42,213 bases of DNA, taken from contig CADEFD010000034.1 in the NCBI GenBank assembly GCA_902826515.1, positions 1 to 42,213 on the forward strand. Reading direction: 5' to 3'. The DNA is from an uncultured Acidobacteriota bacterium. Its GTDB lineage: Bacteria > Acidobacteriota > Vicinamibacteria > Vicinamibacterales > UBA2999. The notes under the pieces are model-generated. The model made no database searches. It had not been told where the DNA came from and was given only the letters and a program-made list of their open reading frames with translations. Below, one piece after another: positions 26,136 through 34,289 of the stretch; position 1 is the stretch's first letter; each line of letters starts with the position of its first letter. The position numbers and the translations under genes are program-made.

Positions 26136-27461
26136 CTACGCGATCGCCAGCCGGTGATCGAACATGTCGGCCGCCATCATGAAGCCGGCCGTGGCGAGCG
26201 ATTGCGCACACTTCGGACGGATGCCGGTGGCGCGGAAGACGCCGGTGACGCGGCCATCGGCGGTGACGCCGTGGCGTTCGAACAGGAAGATGTCCTGCAT
26301 CGTGATGACTCCCTGCTCCATGCCCGTCACCTCGGTGATGGCGGTGACGCGGCGGTGCCCGTCGGAGAACCGCGAGAGCTGCACCACGAGGTGGATGGCC
26401 GAGGCCACCTGCTGGCGGATCGCCTTCTCTGGGATGTTGAGATTCGCCATCGCCACCATCGTGTCCATGCGGTAGAGCGCGTCGCGCGGGCTGTTGGCGT
26501 GGATGGTCGTCAGGCTGCCTTCGTGGCCCGTGTTCATCGCCTGCAGCATATCGAGGGCTTCCTCGCCGCGCACTTCGCCGACGACGATGCGGTCGGGCCG
26601 CATACGCAGGGCATTGATGACGAGCTGGCGCTGCTGCACCGCGCCCTTGCCTTCGATGTTCGGCGGCCGCGTCTCGAGACGCACGACGTGACGCTGGCGG
26701 AGCATCAGTTCGGCGGCGTCTTCGATCGTGACGATGCGCTCGCGCTCGGAGATGAAGCTCGAGAGGGCGTTGAGGAAGGTGGTCTTGCCGGCGCCGGTGC
26801 CGCCCGAGACCACGATGTTGAGGCGGGCCGCGACGGCCGCGCTCAGGAACTCCATCATCGGGCCGGTGAGCGTGAGCCGGTCGACCAGGTCGCGGGCGCC
26901 CAGGCGGTCGGTGCGGAAGCGGCGGATCGAGAGCAGCGGGCCGTCGAGCGCCAGCGGCGGGATGACGGCATTCACGCGCGAGCCGTCGGCCAGGCGCGCG
27001 TCCACCATCGGGCTCGACTCGTCGATGCGGCGGCCCACCGAGCTCACGATGCGTTCGATGATGCGCAGCAGGTGCTGGTTGTCCTTGAAGACGAGCGGGC
27101 TCGGCTCGAGGCGGCCCTCGCGCTCGACGTAGACCTGATCGAAGCGGTTCACGAGGATGTCGGAGATCGTCGGATCGGTCAGCAGCGTTTCGAGCGGCCC
27201 GAGCCCGAAGAGCTCGTTGAGCACGTCGGTGATGAGCGCTTCGCGCTCGAACAGGCTGAGCGGCGTGGCGCGCGACTCGGTGTCGAGCAGCGACACGATG
27301 AGGCTGCGGATCTCGGGCTCCGCCTGGGCGCGGCCGACGCGCGTCAGCCGGTCGAGGTTCAGCCGGTTCAGCAGGGCGCGGTGAATGCGCTCCTTGCTTT
27401 CCTGGTAGTGCGCCTGGCGCACGTCCACGCCATTTCCCGGACGCTCGGTTCTCGTCGACAT
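26136..27461 (-). CDS. cpaF: Tad pilus assembly ATPase TadA/CpaF
   Basis: 441 residues, secretion-ATPase (VirB11-like) superfamily. Walker [10 protein letters not shown] 220-228, Asp box IEDAAEL 246-252, Walker [10 protein letters not shown] 294-302 and His box [12 protein letters not shown] 312-323 are all intact, so it should be active. N-terminal domain (about 60-190) with [20 protein letters not shown]. Powers pilin extrusion (and in some species retraction) at the TadB/TadC platform. ATG 27461 is preceded by GGAG and lies 14 nt after the cpaE stop. Confidence 0.95.
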   Translation of the reverse strand: MSTRTERPGNGVDVRQAHYQESKERIHRALLNRLNLDRLTRVGRAQAEPEIRSLIVSLLDTESRATPLSLFEREALITDVLNELFGLGPLETLLTDPTISDILVNRFDQVYVEREGRLEPSPLVFKDNQHLLRIIERIVSSVGRRIDESSPMVDARLADGSRVNAVIPPLALDGPLLSIRRFRTDRLGARDLVDRLTLTGPMMEFLSAAVAARLNIVVSGGTGAGKTTFLNALSSFISERERIVTIEDAAELMLRQRHVVRLETRPPNIEGKGAVQQRQLVINALRMRPDRIVVGEVRGEEALDMLQAMNTGHEGSLTTIHANSPRDALYRMDTMVAMANLNIPEKAIRQQVASAIHLVVQLSRFSDGHRRVTAITEVTGMEQGVITMQDIFLFERHGVTADGRVTGVFRATGIRPKCAQSLATAGFMMAADMFDHRLAIA

Positions 27462-27475
27462 GGTGGCTGCTCCGG

Positions 27476-28621
27476 TCAGCGCCGGCCCCCGAGCCGGGCG
27501 AAGAATCCGCCGCCTTTGACGCTCTCGCGCTGGGCCGGGCCGAGGCCCGCCAGGTCGCGCGCGGCGTCGTCGAAGGCGGCAGCGAGGCGGGACGGCGGCT
27601 GCAGGACGAGCGGTTCGCCCTTGTTGAGCGCGTTGACGGCGGCACGGTAGTCGCTCGGGAACGTGTGGGCGATCGGACCGCCCATCACCCGTTCGACGTC
27701 CTTGCGGCCGATCTCCGCTTCGGTGTCGAAGCGGTTGATGGCGAGCTTCACGCGGTGCGTGCCGCAGCGCTGGCGCAGCGTGGCGGCCAGGCGGCTGGCG
27801 CTGCGCAGCGTGGCCAGCTCCTGATTGGCCACGACCAGCACGGCGGTCGTCGCATCGAGCGCTTCCATGAGGGTGCCGTCGGTGCGCGGGCAGTCGAGCA
27901 CCACCCAGGGATAGGTCGTGGTGACGAACTCGATGAGCGCGCGCACGCGCAGGGCGTCGATCGGGCCGAGCTGCGGGCGGTTGGCGGCGGCCAGCAGATC
28001 GAGGCCGGCCTTGGTCGGCGTGACCAGGCCCTTCATGTAGGTCTGGTCGAGACGATGGATGTTCTCGAGGGCGTCGAGTACCGAGAAGCGCGGTTCGACG
28101 CCGAGGAACACCGAGGCATCCCCGTGCGCCGTATGGAGGTCCACGAAGAGCGTCGGTTCCCCGGTGGCGCGGTGGAGCGCGGTCGCGACGTTGACGGCGA
28201 CGGTCGTGCAGCCGACGCCGCCCTTGCCGCCGAGCACGGCGAAGGCGCGTCCGGCCACCGTGCCGAGCACCGGCCGCGCCACCCGCCGGATCGCCGATTC
28301 GAGATCGTCGATGACGACCGGTTCGGGCACCCACTCGCTGACGCCCATGCGCATGGCGTCGAGCATGGCGTTCGGGTCGAGCGCCCTGGCCAGGACGACG
28401 ACGCCGGAGGCGGGGAAGTGGCGCTTCAGGCTCACGATTTCGCGCGGCAGGCCCTGCGCGGCGCGGATGTCGATGACGAAGACGTCTGGGCCCTTGGTGC
28501 CGGCGACGTGGCTCGCGATCATGACGCCGAGATCGCTGTCGTTGACGACGAAGCCGCGATCGCGGAGCGCCGCCGCGAGGTCGCGTTCGATGGAGCCGAG
28601 AAGGGTGACGGTGGGTTGCAC
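27476..28621 (-). CDS. cpaE: Tad localisation ATPase CpaE/TadZ
   Basis: 381 residues. An N-terminal receiver-like domain (1-120) keeps an Asp at the phosphoacceptor position (about 51, DVFVIDIRA) but lacks other receiver residues. It is followed by a MinD/ParA-type ATPase: deviant Walker [11 protein letters not shown] 131-140, where the second lysine is replaced by Cys, as TadZ-type proteins often vary here. [16 protein letters not shown] and [10 protein letters not shown] follow as switch and Walker B motifs. CpaE/TadZ marks the cell position of the pilus. GTG 28621 has AGG 8 nt upstream and sits 5 nt after the tadG stop; the longer frame upstream is not real. Confidence 0.92.
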   Translation of the reverse strand: MQPTVTLLGSIERDLAAALRDRGFVVNDSDLGVMIASHVAGTKGPDVFVIDIRAAQGLPREIVSLKRHFPASGVVVLARALDPNAMLDAMRMGVSEWVPEPVVIDDLESAIRRVARPVLGTVAGRAFAVLGGKGGVGCTTVAVNVATALHRATGEPTLFVDLHTAHGDASVFLGVEPRFSVLDALENIHRLDQTYMKGLVTPTKAGLDLLAAANRPQLGPIDALRVRALIEFVTTTYPWVVLDCPRTDGTLMEALDATTAVLVVANQELATLRSASRLAATLRQRCGTHRVKLAINRFDTEAEIGRKDVERVMGGPIAHTFPSDYRAAVNALNKGEPLVLQPPSRLAAAFDDAARDLAGLGPAQRESVKGGGFFARLGGRR

Positions 28622-28626
28622 GACGA

Positions 28627-29877
28627 TTACCTGACGAGGGCCACGCTGATGACGAACGACGACTGGGGATCCGCGGTCATGGTGCTGCGCGGCGTCGTGG
28701 GATAGCCCATCAGGCGCGCGGTGAAGAACGGCGCCTGGTAACTTTCGAAGAACACGCCGACAAGGCGCGAGACCAGCACGATCTTGTTGGGTTCGAAGGG
28801 CGGCTGCTGATCCCAGGCGTCCGGGTTGAAGGCCACGATCGGGACGATGCGGGGACTCACCGTGCAGTCGCCACTCGCCATGCAGCCGCCGCGCACGCCG
28901 CCACGGCCGCCGTTGAGCGACGCGTCCCAGAACGAGTTGGGGTCCTGACTGATGAGGGCGTCGAGCCCCTCGCGCGTCGGCATGTCGGCGTTGGCCGTCT
29001 CCACCGAGAGATCGGTGCCGGGCAGGACCACTCTCGGCACGCAGAAGGACATGTCGCGCAGCATGTCCCAGGGACCATTGGCGCCGGGCGTGATGCGCAC
29101 CGGCACGAACCGTTCGTTGCCCACCGGCTGATTCAGGAACTGCTGCGGCGCGAAGCGCACCTGCACGCCGTAGTCGGCAGGGAAGCCGCCGCCACCCAGC
29201 CGCGAGTAGCCGGTGCCGTTGGCGCCAATGCCGCCCGGCGGCACGTAGACGTCGGGCGAGGGCAGCAGCGATCCGTTCGGCCGGTACCGTTCGAAGGTGT
29301 CGACCGCGTCCCAGCCGCCGCCGCCGGCGTTGTTGTGGAACTCGGTCCAGCGATCCGGGATGGCGACCGGGCGCACGCAGTCGCTCGAATCGCCGTAGAG
29401 GACTTGCGCCGTCGCGGTGGCGCGCACGCCCTGATCGTTCACGCCGACGAGCGAGCCGAACACCGTCGGCAGCGGCGACCCCGACGCCTGGTTGCGGAAG
29501 GCCTGCACGCGCACGCAGGTGCCGACGCCGACCGAACCGGTGGGGCAGGCGACCTGGGCGACGTCGGCCGTGGCCTGGGCGCCCCAGACGAAGTTCTGCG
29601 CCACCGCGGTCCGCGCACTGTCGGCCGCCTGCGCCGGATCGCCGAAGGCAATCGTCACGGCCGCGGCCATCGCCGCGGCATCGGCCGTGTTCTGGATTTG
29701 CCGGCGCGCCGTCCACAGGATGCCGTAGTCCACGATGAACGCGCTGAGCGCGGTGAGGCCGAGCATCATCGCCGCCACCTGCACCAGGATGGCGCCGCGT
29801 TCGGCGCGCACCTCGGGCGCGGCGGCGCGACCTGGGCGCGGCGGGCGCGCCCGTTCGATGCGTCGGATGGGAAACAT
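28627..29877 (-). CDS. tadG: TadG-like minor pseudopilin-type protein
   Basis: 416 residues. The N-terminus has a basic stretch, then [20 protein letters not shown], a prepilin-like TadG segment (membrane helix about 29-50). [20 protein letters not shown] is the hallmark of the TadG N-terminal family (PF13400). The rest, about 350 residues, is periplasmic, Gly/Asn/Pro-rich with several Cys and no VWA MIDAS motif, although many TadG proteins carry VWA there. Located between cpaC and cpaE, in the usual place. Likely a minor or tip-proximal pilus component. Confidence 0.85.
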   Translation of the reverse strand: MFPIRRIERARPPRPGRAAAPEVRAERGAILVQVAAMMLGLTALSAFIVDYGILWTARRQIQNTADAAAMAAAVTIAFGDPAQAADSARTAVAQNFVWGAQATADVAQVACPTGSVGVGTCVRVQAFRNQASGSPLPTVFGSLVGVNDQGVRATATAQVLYGDSSDCVRPVAIPDRWTEFHNNAGGGGWDAVDTFERYRPNGSLLPSPDVYVPPGGIGANGTGYSRLGGGGFPADYGVQVRFAPQQFLNQPVGNERFVPVRITPGANGPWDMLRDMSFCVPRVVLPGTDLSVETANADMPTREGLDALISQDPNSFWDASLNGGRGGVRGGCMASGDCTVSPRIVPIVAFNPDAWDQQPPFEPNKIVLVSRLVGVFFESYQAPFFTARLMGYPTTPRSTMTADPQSSFVISVALVR

Positions 29878-29879
29878 GA

Positions 29880-31310
29880 CTACTGGCGGCCGCCTCCGGG
29901 GGGGCGCGTCGGCGGCTTCACCGTGCCGGGCGGCGGCGGACGGCGGTTCGCCGGCGGGTCGCCGAGCCCCGGCGCCTCGGCCGGATCGGGCTCGTCACCC
30001 GGCACGCGCCGGCTCTCGTCGTCCGACGGATTGAGGAACGCGCCCGGCCGCACCGGCATCGCCGGCACTTCGTCGGGGTCGAGCGCGCGCACGAGGCGCG
30101 GCGTGACGAGCACCATGAGCTCCGTCTGGTCGGCGCGCAGGGCCCGGCTCTTGAACAGCGTGCCGATGATCGGCAGCCGGCTCAGGAGCGGCACGGCCTG
30201 ACGATCGGTCTGCGTGAGGTTGTTGAGCAGGCCGGCGATGGCGAACGACTGGCCGTCGCGCAGTTCGACGTCGGTCTCGGCGCGCCGCGTGTTGAGTGCC
30301 GGGATGCGGAAGCCCTGCAGCACGATGCCGTTCGTGAAGTCGAGCGTGCTCACTTCCGGCTTGAGCTTGAGGCGGATGACGTCGCCGGCGATGGTCGGCC
30401 GGAACGTCAGGCGGATGCCGAATTCCTTGAACAGCACCGAGGTCTGGCCGAGGCCGGTCACGATCGGAATCGGGATCTCGCCGCCGGCGAGGAAGCTGGC
30501 CTCCTCGCCGTTGTAGGCGATGAGGTTTGGTTCGGCGAGGCTCTGGAGGAAGCCGCGCGACTGCAGCGCCTTGAGCACGCCGCCGATGCCCTGCTCGCGC
30601 GAGAACAGGAACACATTCAGGAAGTCGGAGAACTGCAGCAGGTCGATGTCGCCCTGGCGGTCGAAATCCGGTCCGGCGAACTGCTGGGTGGTGATGCGGC
30701 CGGTCGCGTCCGAGCGTGTCGAGAAGAGCGACAGCCCCGACTGCTGGAGGGCGTTCCTGTTCACCTCCGCGAAGCGCACCTGCAGCATGACCTGCTTGCT
30801 CGGCGAGCCGCTCGGCAGCTGCAGCATGTTGATGACGGCGTGTTTGGGCATCGCCGCGCGCGCCAGTTCGGCGCTGCGCAGCATCACGTCGTTGCTCGAC
30901 ACCGCGCCGGAGAGAATCACCGCGTCGTCGGTGACCGAGACGTTGATGTCCTCGCCGGCGAAGAGCTGCTGGAAGTTCTGCTGCAGGCTGGTGACGCCGG
31001 GGTCGACGACGATGTCGTAGTGCTTGCGTTCGGTCGCGCCCCACACGATGAGGCTCACCGTGCCGGAGCCCTTGCCGTCGACGAGCACTTCCCGCGGCTT
31101 GACCACCACGGCATCGGCGATGGCCGGATTGGTGACGGCGAGCCGCGTGATGTCGAAGTCGGTCGTGAGCACGGTCGAGCGGCCGGCCGTGAGCAGCACG
31201 CGCTGCGGAATCTCGGCGGGGGGCTGCGCGGCGGTCTGAGCGCCGATCGGCGCCTGGAAGAGCAGCGCGCACGCGGCGGCGGCGCCGAGGTAGGGGAGGA
31301 GGCGGCTCAC
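29880..31310 (-). CDS. cpaC: Tad outer-membrane secretin CpaC/RcpA
   Basis: 476 residues. Signal peptide LLPYLGAAAACALLFQAPIGAQ; N-terminal pilus/secretion domain (about 30-105, RVLLTAGRSTVLTTDFDITR); BON-like domain (about 110-165, DINVSVTDDAVILSGAVSSN); secretin core (about 170-420) with SLAEPNLIAYNGEEASFLAG, FKEFGIRLTFRPTI and the C-terminal LPIIGTLFKSR...ELMVLVTPRLV. A Pro-rich tail of about 55 residues follows. GTG 31310 overlaps the cpaB stop (GTGA). Forms the outer-membrane pore for the pilus. Confidence 0.94.
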   Translation of the reverse strand: MSRLLPYLGAAAACALLFQAPIGAQTAAQPPAEIPQRVLLTAGRSTVLTTDFDITRLAVTNPAIADAVVVKPREVLVDGKGSGTVSLIVWGATERKHYDIVVDPGVTSLQQNFQQLFAGEDINVSVTDDAVILSGAVSSNDVMLRSAELARAAMPKHAVINMLQLPSGSPSKQVMLQVRFAEVNRNALQQSGLSLFSTRSDATGRITTQQFAGPDFDRQGDIDLLQFSDFLNVFLFSREQGIGGVLKALQSRGFLQSLAEPNLIAYNGEEASFLAGGEIPIPIVTGLGQTSVLFKEFGIRLTFRPTIAGDVIRLKLKPEVSTLDFTNGIVLQGFRIPALNTRRAETDVELRDGQSFAIAGLLNNLTQTDRQAVPLLSRLPIIGTLFKSRALRADQTELMVLVTPRLVRALDPDEVPAMPVRPGAFLNPSDDESRRVPGDEPDPAEAPGLGDPPANRRPPPPGTVKPPTRPPGGGRQ

Positions 31311-32173
31311 TTCACCACCTCCGCCGTGCGCTTGGCGGCGCGGATGGTCTCGACGGTGTAGGGTGCGGGTGGGGGCGGCGGCGCGGGGGCCGGCTCGGGT
31401 GCGGCGCGCACCACGCGGCTGACGGCCGGGCGGGCCGGCGCGGCGGCCACGACCGGCGACGGCTCGGGCGCGCCAAGGAGGGCGGCAACCTGCGTGCCCT
31501 TCGTTTCCGTGGCTGCCGTGTCGAGCGGATTGCGCAGGGTCAGCGTGATGCGGCCGACCGACGAGGCGAGCGAGATGCGCTCGGCATCGGCCGGCGTCAC
31601 GAGCAGCGTGACGACCGAGGCGCTGGCGCTGCGGCCGTCCGTGGCCTGGGTCTGCTCGGCGCGGGTGCCGGCGGCCAGCACTTCGACGTTGCTGACGACG
31701 ACGCGCGCCGTGTTCTGGTCGCGCTGCGTGATGGTGACGACGGCGTCCACATGAGCGCCGGGTACGATGAAGCCGGCCACGCCCACGACGTCGTCCACCT
31801 TCACCGAGATGGCGCGCATGCCGGGCGGAATCATCGGCGGCAGGCCGGCGCCGGCGCCGGCAGCCGCTACCTTCGCGGCCGTGAGCGGCTCGTTCTCGGC
31901 GACGTTCGCCAGCAGGCCGCGGTCCACCGCTGCCTCCACCGACGTGATCGCGCCGGCAATCGGGCTCGACGCTGGCCACTGCACGAGCTTCACGTCGGCG
32001 GCAGTCAGCTTGCTGCCCACCGGCAGGGCGCGCGCGGCCACGGCCACGGGCACGCTCTGGATGTCCGCCGCGGCGGGCGTGCGTTGCCCCGCCTGGTAGA
32101 CGAGGGCGCTGAAGATGCCCGCGACGACGAGCGACAGGGTAAACACCAGGAGGGTTCGGGTACTGCGGGACAT
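31307..32173 (-). CDS. cpaB: Tad pilus periplasmic protein CpaB/RcpC
   Basis: 288 residues. One N-terminal membrane segment (TLLVFTLSLVVAGIFSALVY), SAF domain about 40-105 (VAVAARALPVGSKLTAADVK), and the RcpC/CpaB domain (about 115-215, PPGMRAISVKVDDVVGVAGF, then PGAHVDAVVTI). The C-terminal 60 residues are Pro/Ala-rich, a probable wall-spanning linker. It aids secretin assembly and may bind peptidoglycan through the SAF domain. Coupled to cpaC by a 4-nt overlap. Confidence 0.92.
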   Translation of the reverse strand: MSRSTRTLLVFTLSLVVAGIFSALVYQAGQRTPAAADIQSVPVAVAARALPVGSKLTAADVKLVQWPASSPIAGAITSVEAAVDRGLLANVAENEPLTAAKVAAAGAGAGLPPMIPPGMRAISVKVDDVVGVAGFIVPGAHVDAVVTITQRDQNTARVVVSNVEVLAAGTRAEQTQATDGRSASASVVTLLVTPADAERISLASSVGRITLTLRNPLDTAATETKGTQVAALLGAPEPSPVVAAAPARPAVSRVVRAAPEPAPAPPPPPAPYTVETIRAAKRTAEVVK

Positions 32174-32192
32174 GCTGGGCGCCTCTACGGGC

Positions 32193-32627
32193 TCATGAGC
32201 CCAGCTGACGGCGCACGGTGGACTGCGCGGTCAGCGTGACGGAACTGAAGGAACCACCGAAGAGCCCGGCGATCGGGCCGATGTACTGGTACTGGTAAAC
32301 GTGCGTGACCGTGATGCGCATCCCCGGCCACGAGCCGCCGTTGGCGCCGGCGAGCGACACCGGCGTGGCCACCGCGTTCACCGGCATCGGCACGCCGCCG
32401 GTGCGCGCGTAGGTGGCGGCGCGCGCCTGTGCGTCGGCGATGGTGTAGCCCGGAAGCACCGCCACGCGCGCGCCTTCCATCGCCGCGTTGGTGAGCACGA
32501 GATACCGCTGGAACAGGAACCCGAAGTCCACGATCCCCATCACGACGAGGAGGAGCAGCGGCAGCGCGACGGCCATCTCGATGAGCTCGGCGCCCCGTTC
32601 GCTCCTCCATCGCGGCTTCGTCGTCAT
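32193..32627 (-). CDS. tadE: TadE-like minor pseudopilin
   Basis: 144 residues. TadE family (PF07811): basic start, SERGAELIEMAVALPLLLLV with Glu at the prepilin +5 place, then MGIVDFGFLFQRYLVLTNAA, typical of TadE. The rest is a small periplasmic domain with GYTIADAQARAATYARTGG. I chose ATG 32627 because it forms an ATGA overlap with the prepilin peptidase stop; ATG 32636 is also possible. Expected to be processed by the peptidase encoded just upstream. Confidence 0.88.
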   Translation of the reverse strand: MTTKPRWRSERGAELIEMAVALPLLLLVVMGIVDFGFLFQRYLVLTNAAMEGARVAVLPGYTIADAQARAATYARTGGVPMPVNAVATPVSLAGANGGSWPGMRITVTHVYQYQYIGPIAGLFGGSFSSVTLTAQSTVRRQLGS

Positions 32628-33136
32628 CGCTGCCATAACGTCACAATCAGCCCGGCGAAAATCGGCAGGGCATACGGCAATCGCGGTCCGCGTCCGGCCT
32701 CGAGCGTCAACGACGGCTCGGGCCGCACCCCCGCGATCATCCAGAACCGCGCCAGCGCCCGGAGGTTGCCGAGCGCCTGGCGGAGATATCCGTGCGACAG
32801 CGCCACGACCACCGCCAGCACGCCGCCGGAGAGCGCCGTGAAGAGCGCCAGCGACAGCACGGCCGGCCATCCGAGCCACGCGCCGAGCGCCGCCATGAGC
32901 TTCACGTCGCCGCCGCCGAGGCCGCCGAGCGCGAAGATCGGAAAGAACACCAGCAGACCGGCGCCAAGACCCGCCAGACTCAGCCACGGACCTGTCCCCC
33001 CGGACAGCAGCGCGTGCGCCAGCACGCCGGCGACTGCTCCGAGGATGGTGAGCGTGTTCGGGATGCGCGCCGTCGTCACATCGGTGACCGTGGCGCCCGC
33101 CGCGAGCACGATCGCGCCGGCGTCGAAGGCCGTCAC
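32624..33136 (-). CDS. cpaA: Prepilin peptidase CpaA/TadV
   Basis: 170 residues, the short A24-family form without N-methylase domain. Two catalytic aspartates: GATVTDVTTARIPN near 14-27 and ALGGLGGGDVKLMAALGAWL near 69-88. About six membrane segments. Cleaves Flp and TadE/TadG-type prepilins. GTG 33136 overlaps the end of flp2 (GTGA); the long open frame upstream is spurious. Overlaps tadE by 4 nt. Confidence 0.92.
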   Translation of the reverse strand: MTAFDAGAIVLAAGATVTDVTTARIPNTLTILGAVAGVLAHALLSGGTGPWLSLAGLGAGLLVFFPIFALGGLGGGDVKLMAALGAWLGWPAVLSLALFTALSGGVLAVVVALSHGYLRQALGNLRALARFWMIAGVRPEPSLTLEAGRGPRLPYALPIFAGLIVTLWQR

Positions 33137-33330
33137 GGTGCGCCGCCCGGTGGCGGCGGCTCCCACAGACCCTGAGTGTTTGTATCGAGCGCTCGGTACG
33201 CCGTGCCAATCGAGGCCGCGATGAACGGCCAGGTGGCGATGCCCGCGACGCCGACGGCCGCCGTGAGCAGGGCGTACTCGATGAGATCCTGGCCGCGTTC
33301 GTCGCGCGCGCAGTCCACGATCCATCGCAC
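33133..33330 (-). CDS. flp2: Flp-family type IVb pilin, second
   Basis: 65 residues from GTG 33330. The leader MRWIVDCARDERG is followed by QDLIEYALL, the Flp motif with Glu +5 and Tyr +6 after the Gly cleavage site. A membrane helix follows, and the tail ends in a Pro-rich segment (WEPPPPGGAP) not present in the first pilin. A start at ATG 33399 would give a 23-residue longer leader, unusual for Flp. It lies 81 nt after flp1 and overlaps the prepilin peptidase gene. It may be a second or minor pilin. Confidence 0.8.
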   Translation of the reverse strand: MRWIVDCARDERGQDLIEYALLTAAVGVAGIATWPFIAASIGTAYRALDTNTQGLWEPPPPGGAP

Positions 33331-33411
33331 CCACGTCGATCGGGGCGCGGCCGCGGGGAGTGCGGCCGGTGATCGCCCGGGGCGCCAACACGTGCCCATC
33401 ACGCCGTCCGT

Positions 33412-33591
33412 CTAGGACGAGGGGATCGAGCCCACGCGCGAGTTGATGTTGTTGTAGACCGCCGTGAGCGCTGGACCGATGAGGTTGGCGATCGGAATGA
33501 TCAGGACCGAAATCCCGGCGGCGAGCAGCGCGTATTCGATGATGTCCTGGCCCGACTCTTCGTGCGCCAGACGGCGAAGCAGATGGTTCAT
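33412..33591 (-). CDS. flp1: Flp-family type IVb pilin, first (major candidate)
   Basis: 59 residues. Leader MNHLLRRLAHEESG, then QDIIEYALLAAGISVLIIPI: Gly cleavage site, Glu and Tyr at +5/+6, hydrophobic helix. The mature tail has NNINSRVGSIPSS. ATG 33591 with GGAG 8 nt before. First gene of the Tad operon, behind a roughly 300-nt leader region; the usual place of the major pilin. The open frame to 33669 upstream is not pilin-like. Confidence 0.92.
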   Translation of the reverse strand: MNHLLRRLAHEESGQDIIEYALLAAGISVLIIPIANLIGPALTAVYNNINSRVGSIPSS

Positions 33592-33887
33592 GGTCAAGCT
33601 CCAGTTCGGGGTGAAGATCCCGGAATTCCCGCGTGCCGCGCCCCGAACGCACGACACCCGGTTCCCCACACGGTAAAGCGGCGACGGCGTCGGCCGAACC
33701 TCGCATGAATGCGCCGGTTAGCGCCGGGGGGGCGACGCTGACGTGGAGGGCATTATCGCAGGGTCGACGCCTCCCCATGCACGTTTCGGCACGCGGACCG
33801 CGACACTGTTTCCAGTATAGACAAAAGACATGCGACAGCCTGACTTGTTGATCGCCCGAAACGTGGCGCGCCAGGACGCCCCGGACG
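33592..33887. promoter_or_regulatory. Leader/promoter region of Tad operon
   Basis: 296 nt between the DUF192 gene and flp1, same strand. Two minus-strand -10 candidates: TATACT at 33819-33814 and TGCGATAAT (extended -10) at 33758-33750. No strong -35 box. Either would leave a long 5' leader (about 150-220 nt) before the pilin gene, room for post-transcriptional control. No terminator seen for the upstream gene and no known riboswitch recognised. Confidence 0.45.
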
Positions 33888-34289
33888 TCAGGCCGGGAGC
33901 ACGTCGAGCCGGTCGCCGGGGCGCAGTTCCACCGCACGGCAGGCGCCGGCGGCGAGCTCGATGGCGGCAAAGCCGCGCCAGGCCAGACGGATCCGCGAGG
34001 GCGGCACCGCTTCGGCGATGCGCACGACACGGCCGTGGCGATCAGCGAAGACGACATCGATCGCGAAGCGCATGCCGAAAGTGTGGATGCCCTGCGTGGG
34101 CGCGATGACCAGGGCCTCTCCGGAGGCGAGGCCGTCGCGGTCGAGCAGGCCGCGGCGGCGCGACGCGCTGTCGCCGGCGAGCGAGGCGTGGGTCGCCAGC
34201 ATCCCGCCGGCCGGAGAGGCCCGCAACGCGAAGACATGCGGCAGCCGGGTGACGGCGTCGAGGAAATGCGGGCGATGGCGTCGCGCCAT
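33888..34289 (-). CDS. DUF192 family protein
   Basis: 133 residues. The DUF192 core is clear: RRRGLLDRDGLASGEALVIA, PTQGIHTFGMRFAIDVVFAD and HGRVVRIAEAVPPSRI, then AIELAAGACRAVELRPGDRL. Family function is unknown; members are small beta-rich proteins, often exported. No signal peptide is present here with the ATG at 34289. The ATG overlaps the stop of the TonB-like gene (TGATG), so the two are coupled. It directly precedes the Tad operon on the same strand. Confidence 0.88.
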   Translation of the reverse strand: MARRHRPHFLDAVTRLPHVFALRASPAGGMLATHASLAGDSASRRRGLLDRDGLASGEALVIAPTQGIHTFGMRFAIDVVFADRHGRVVRIAEAVPPSRIRLAWRGFAAIELAAGACRAVELRPGDRLDVLPA

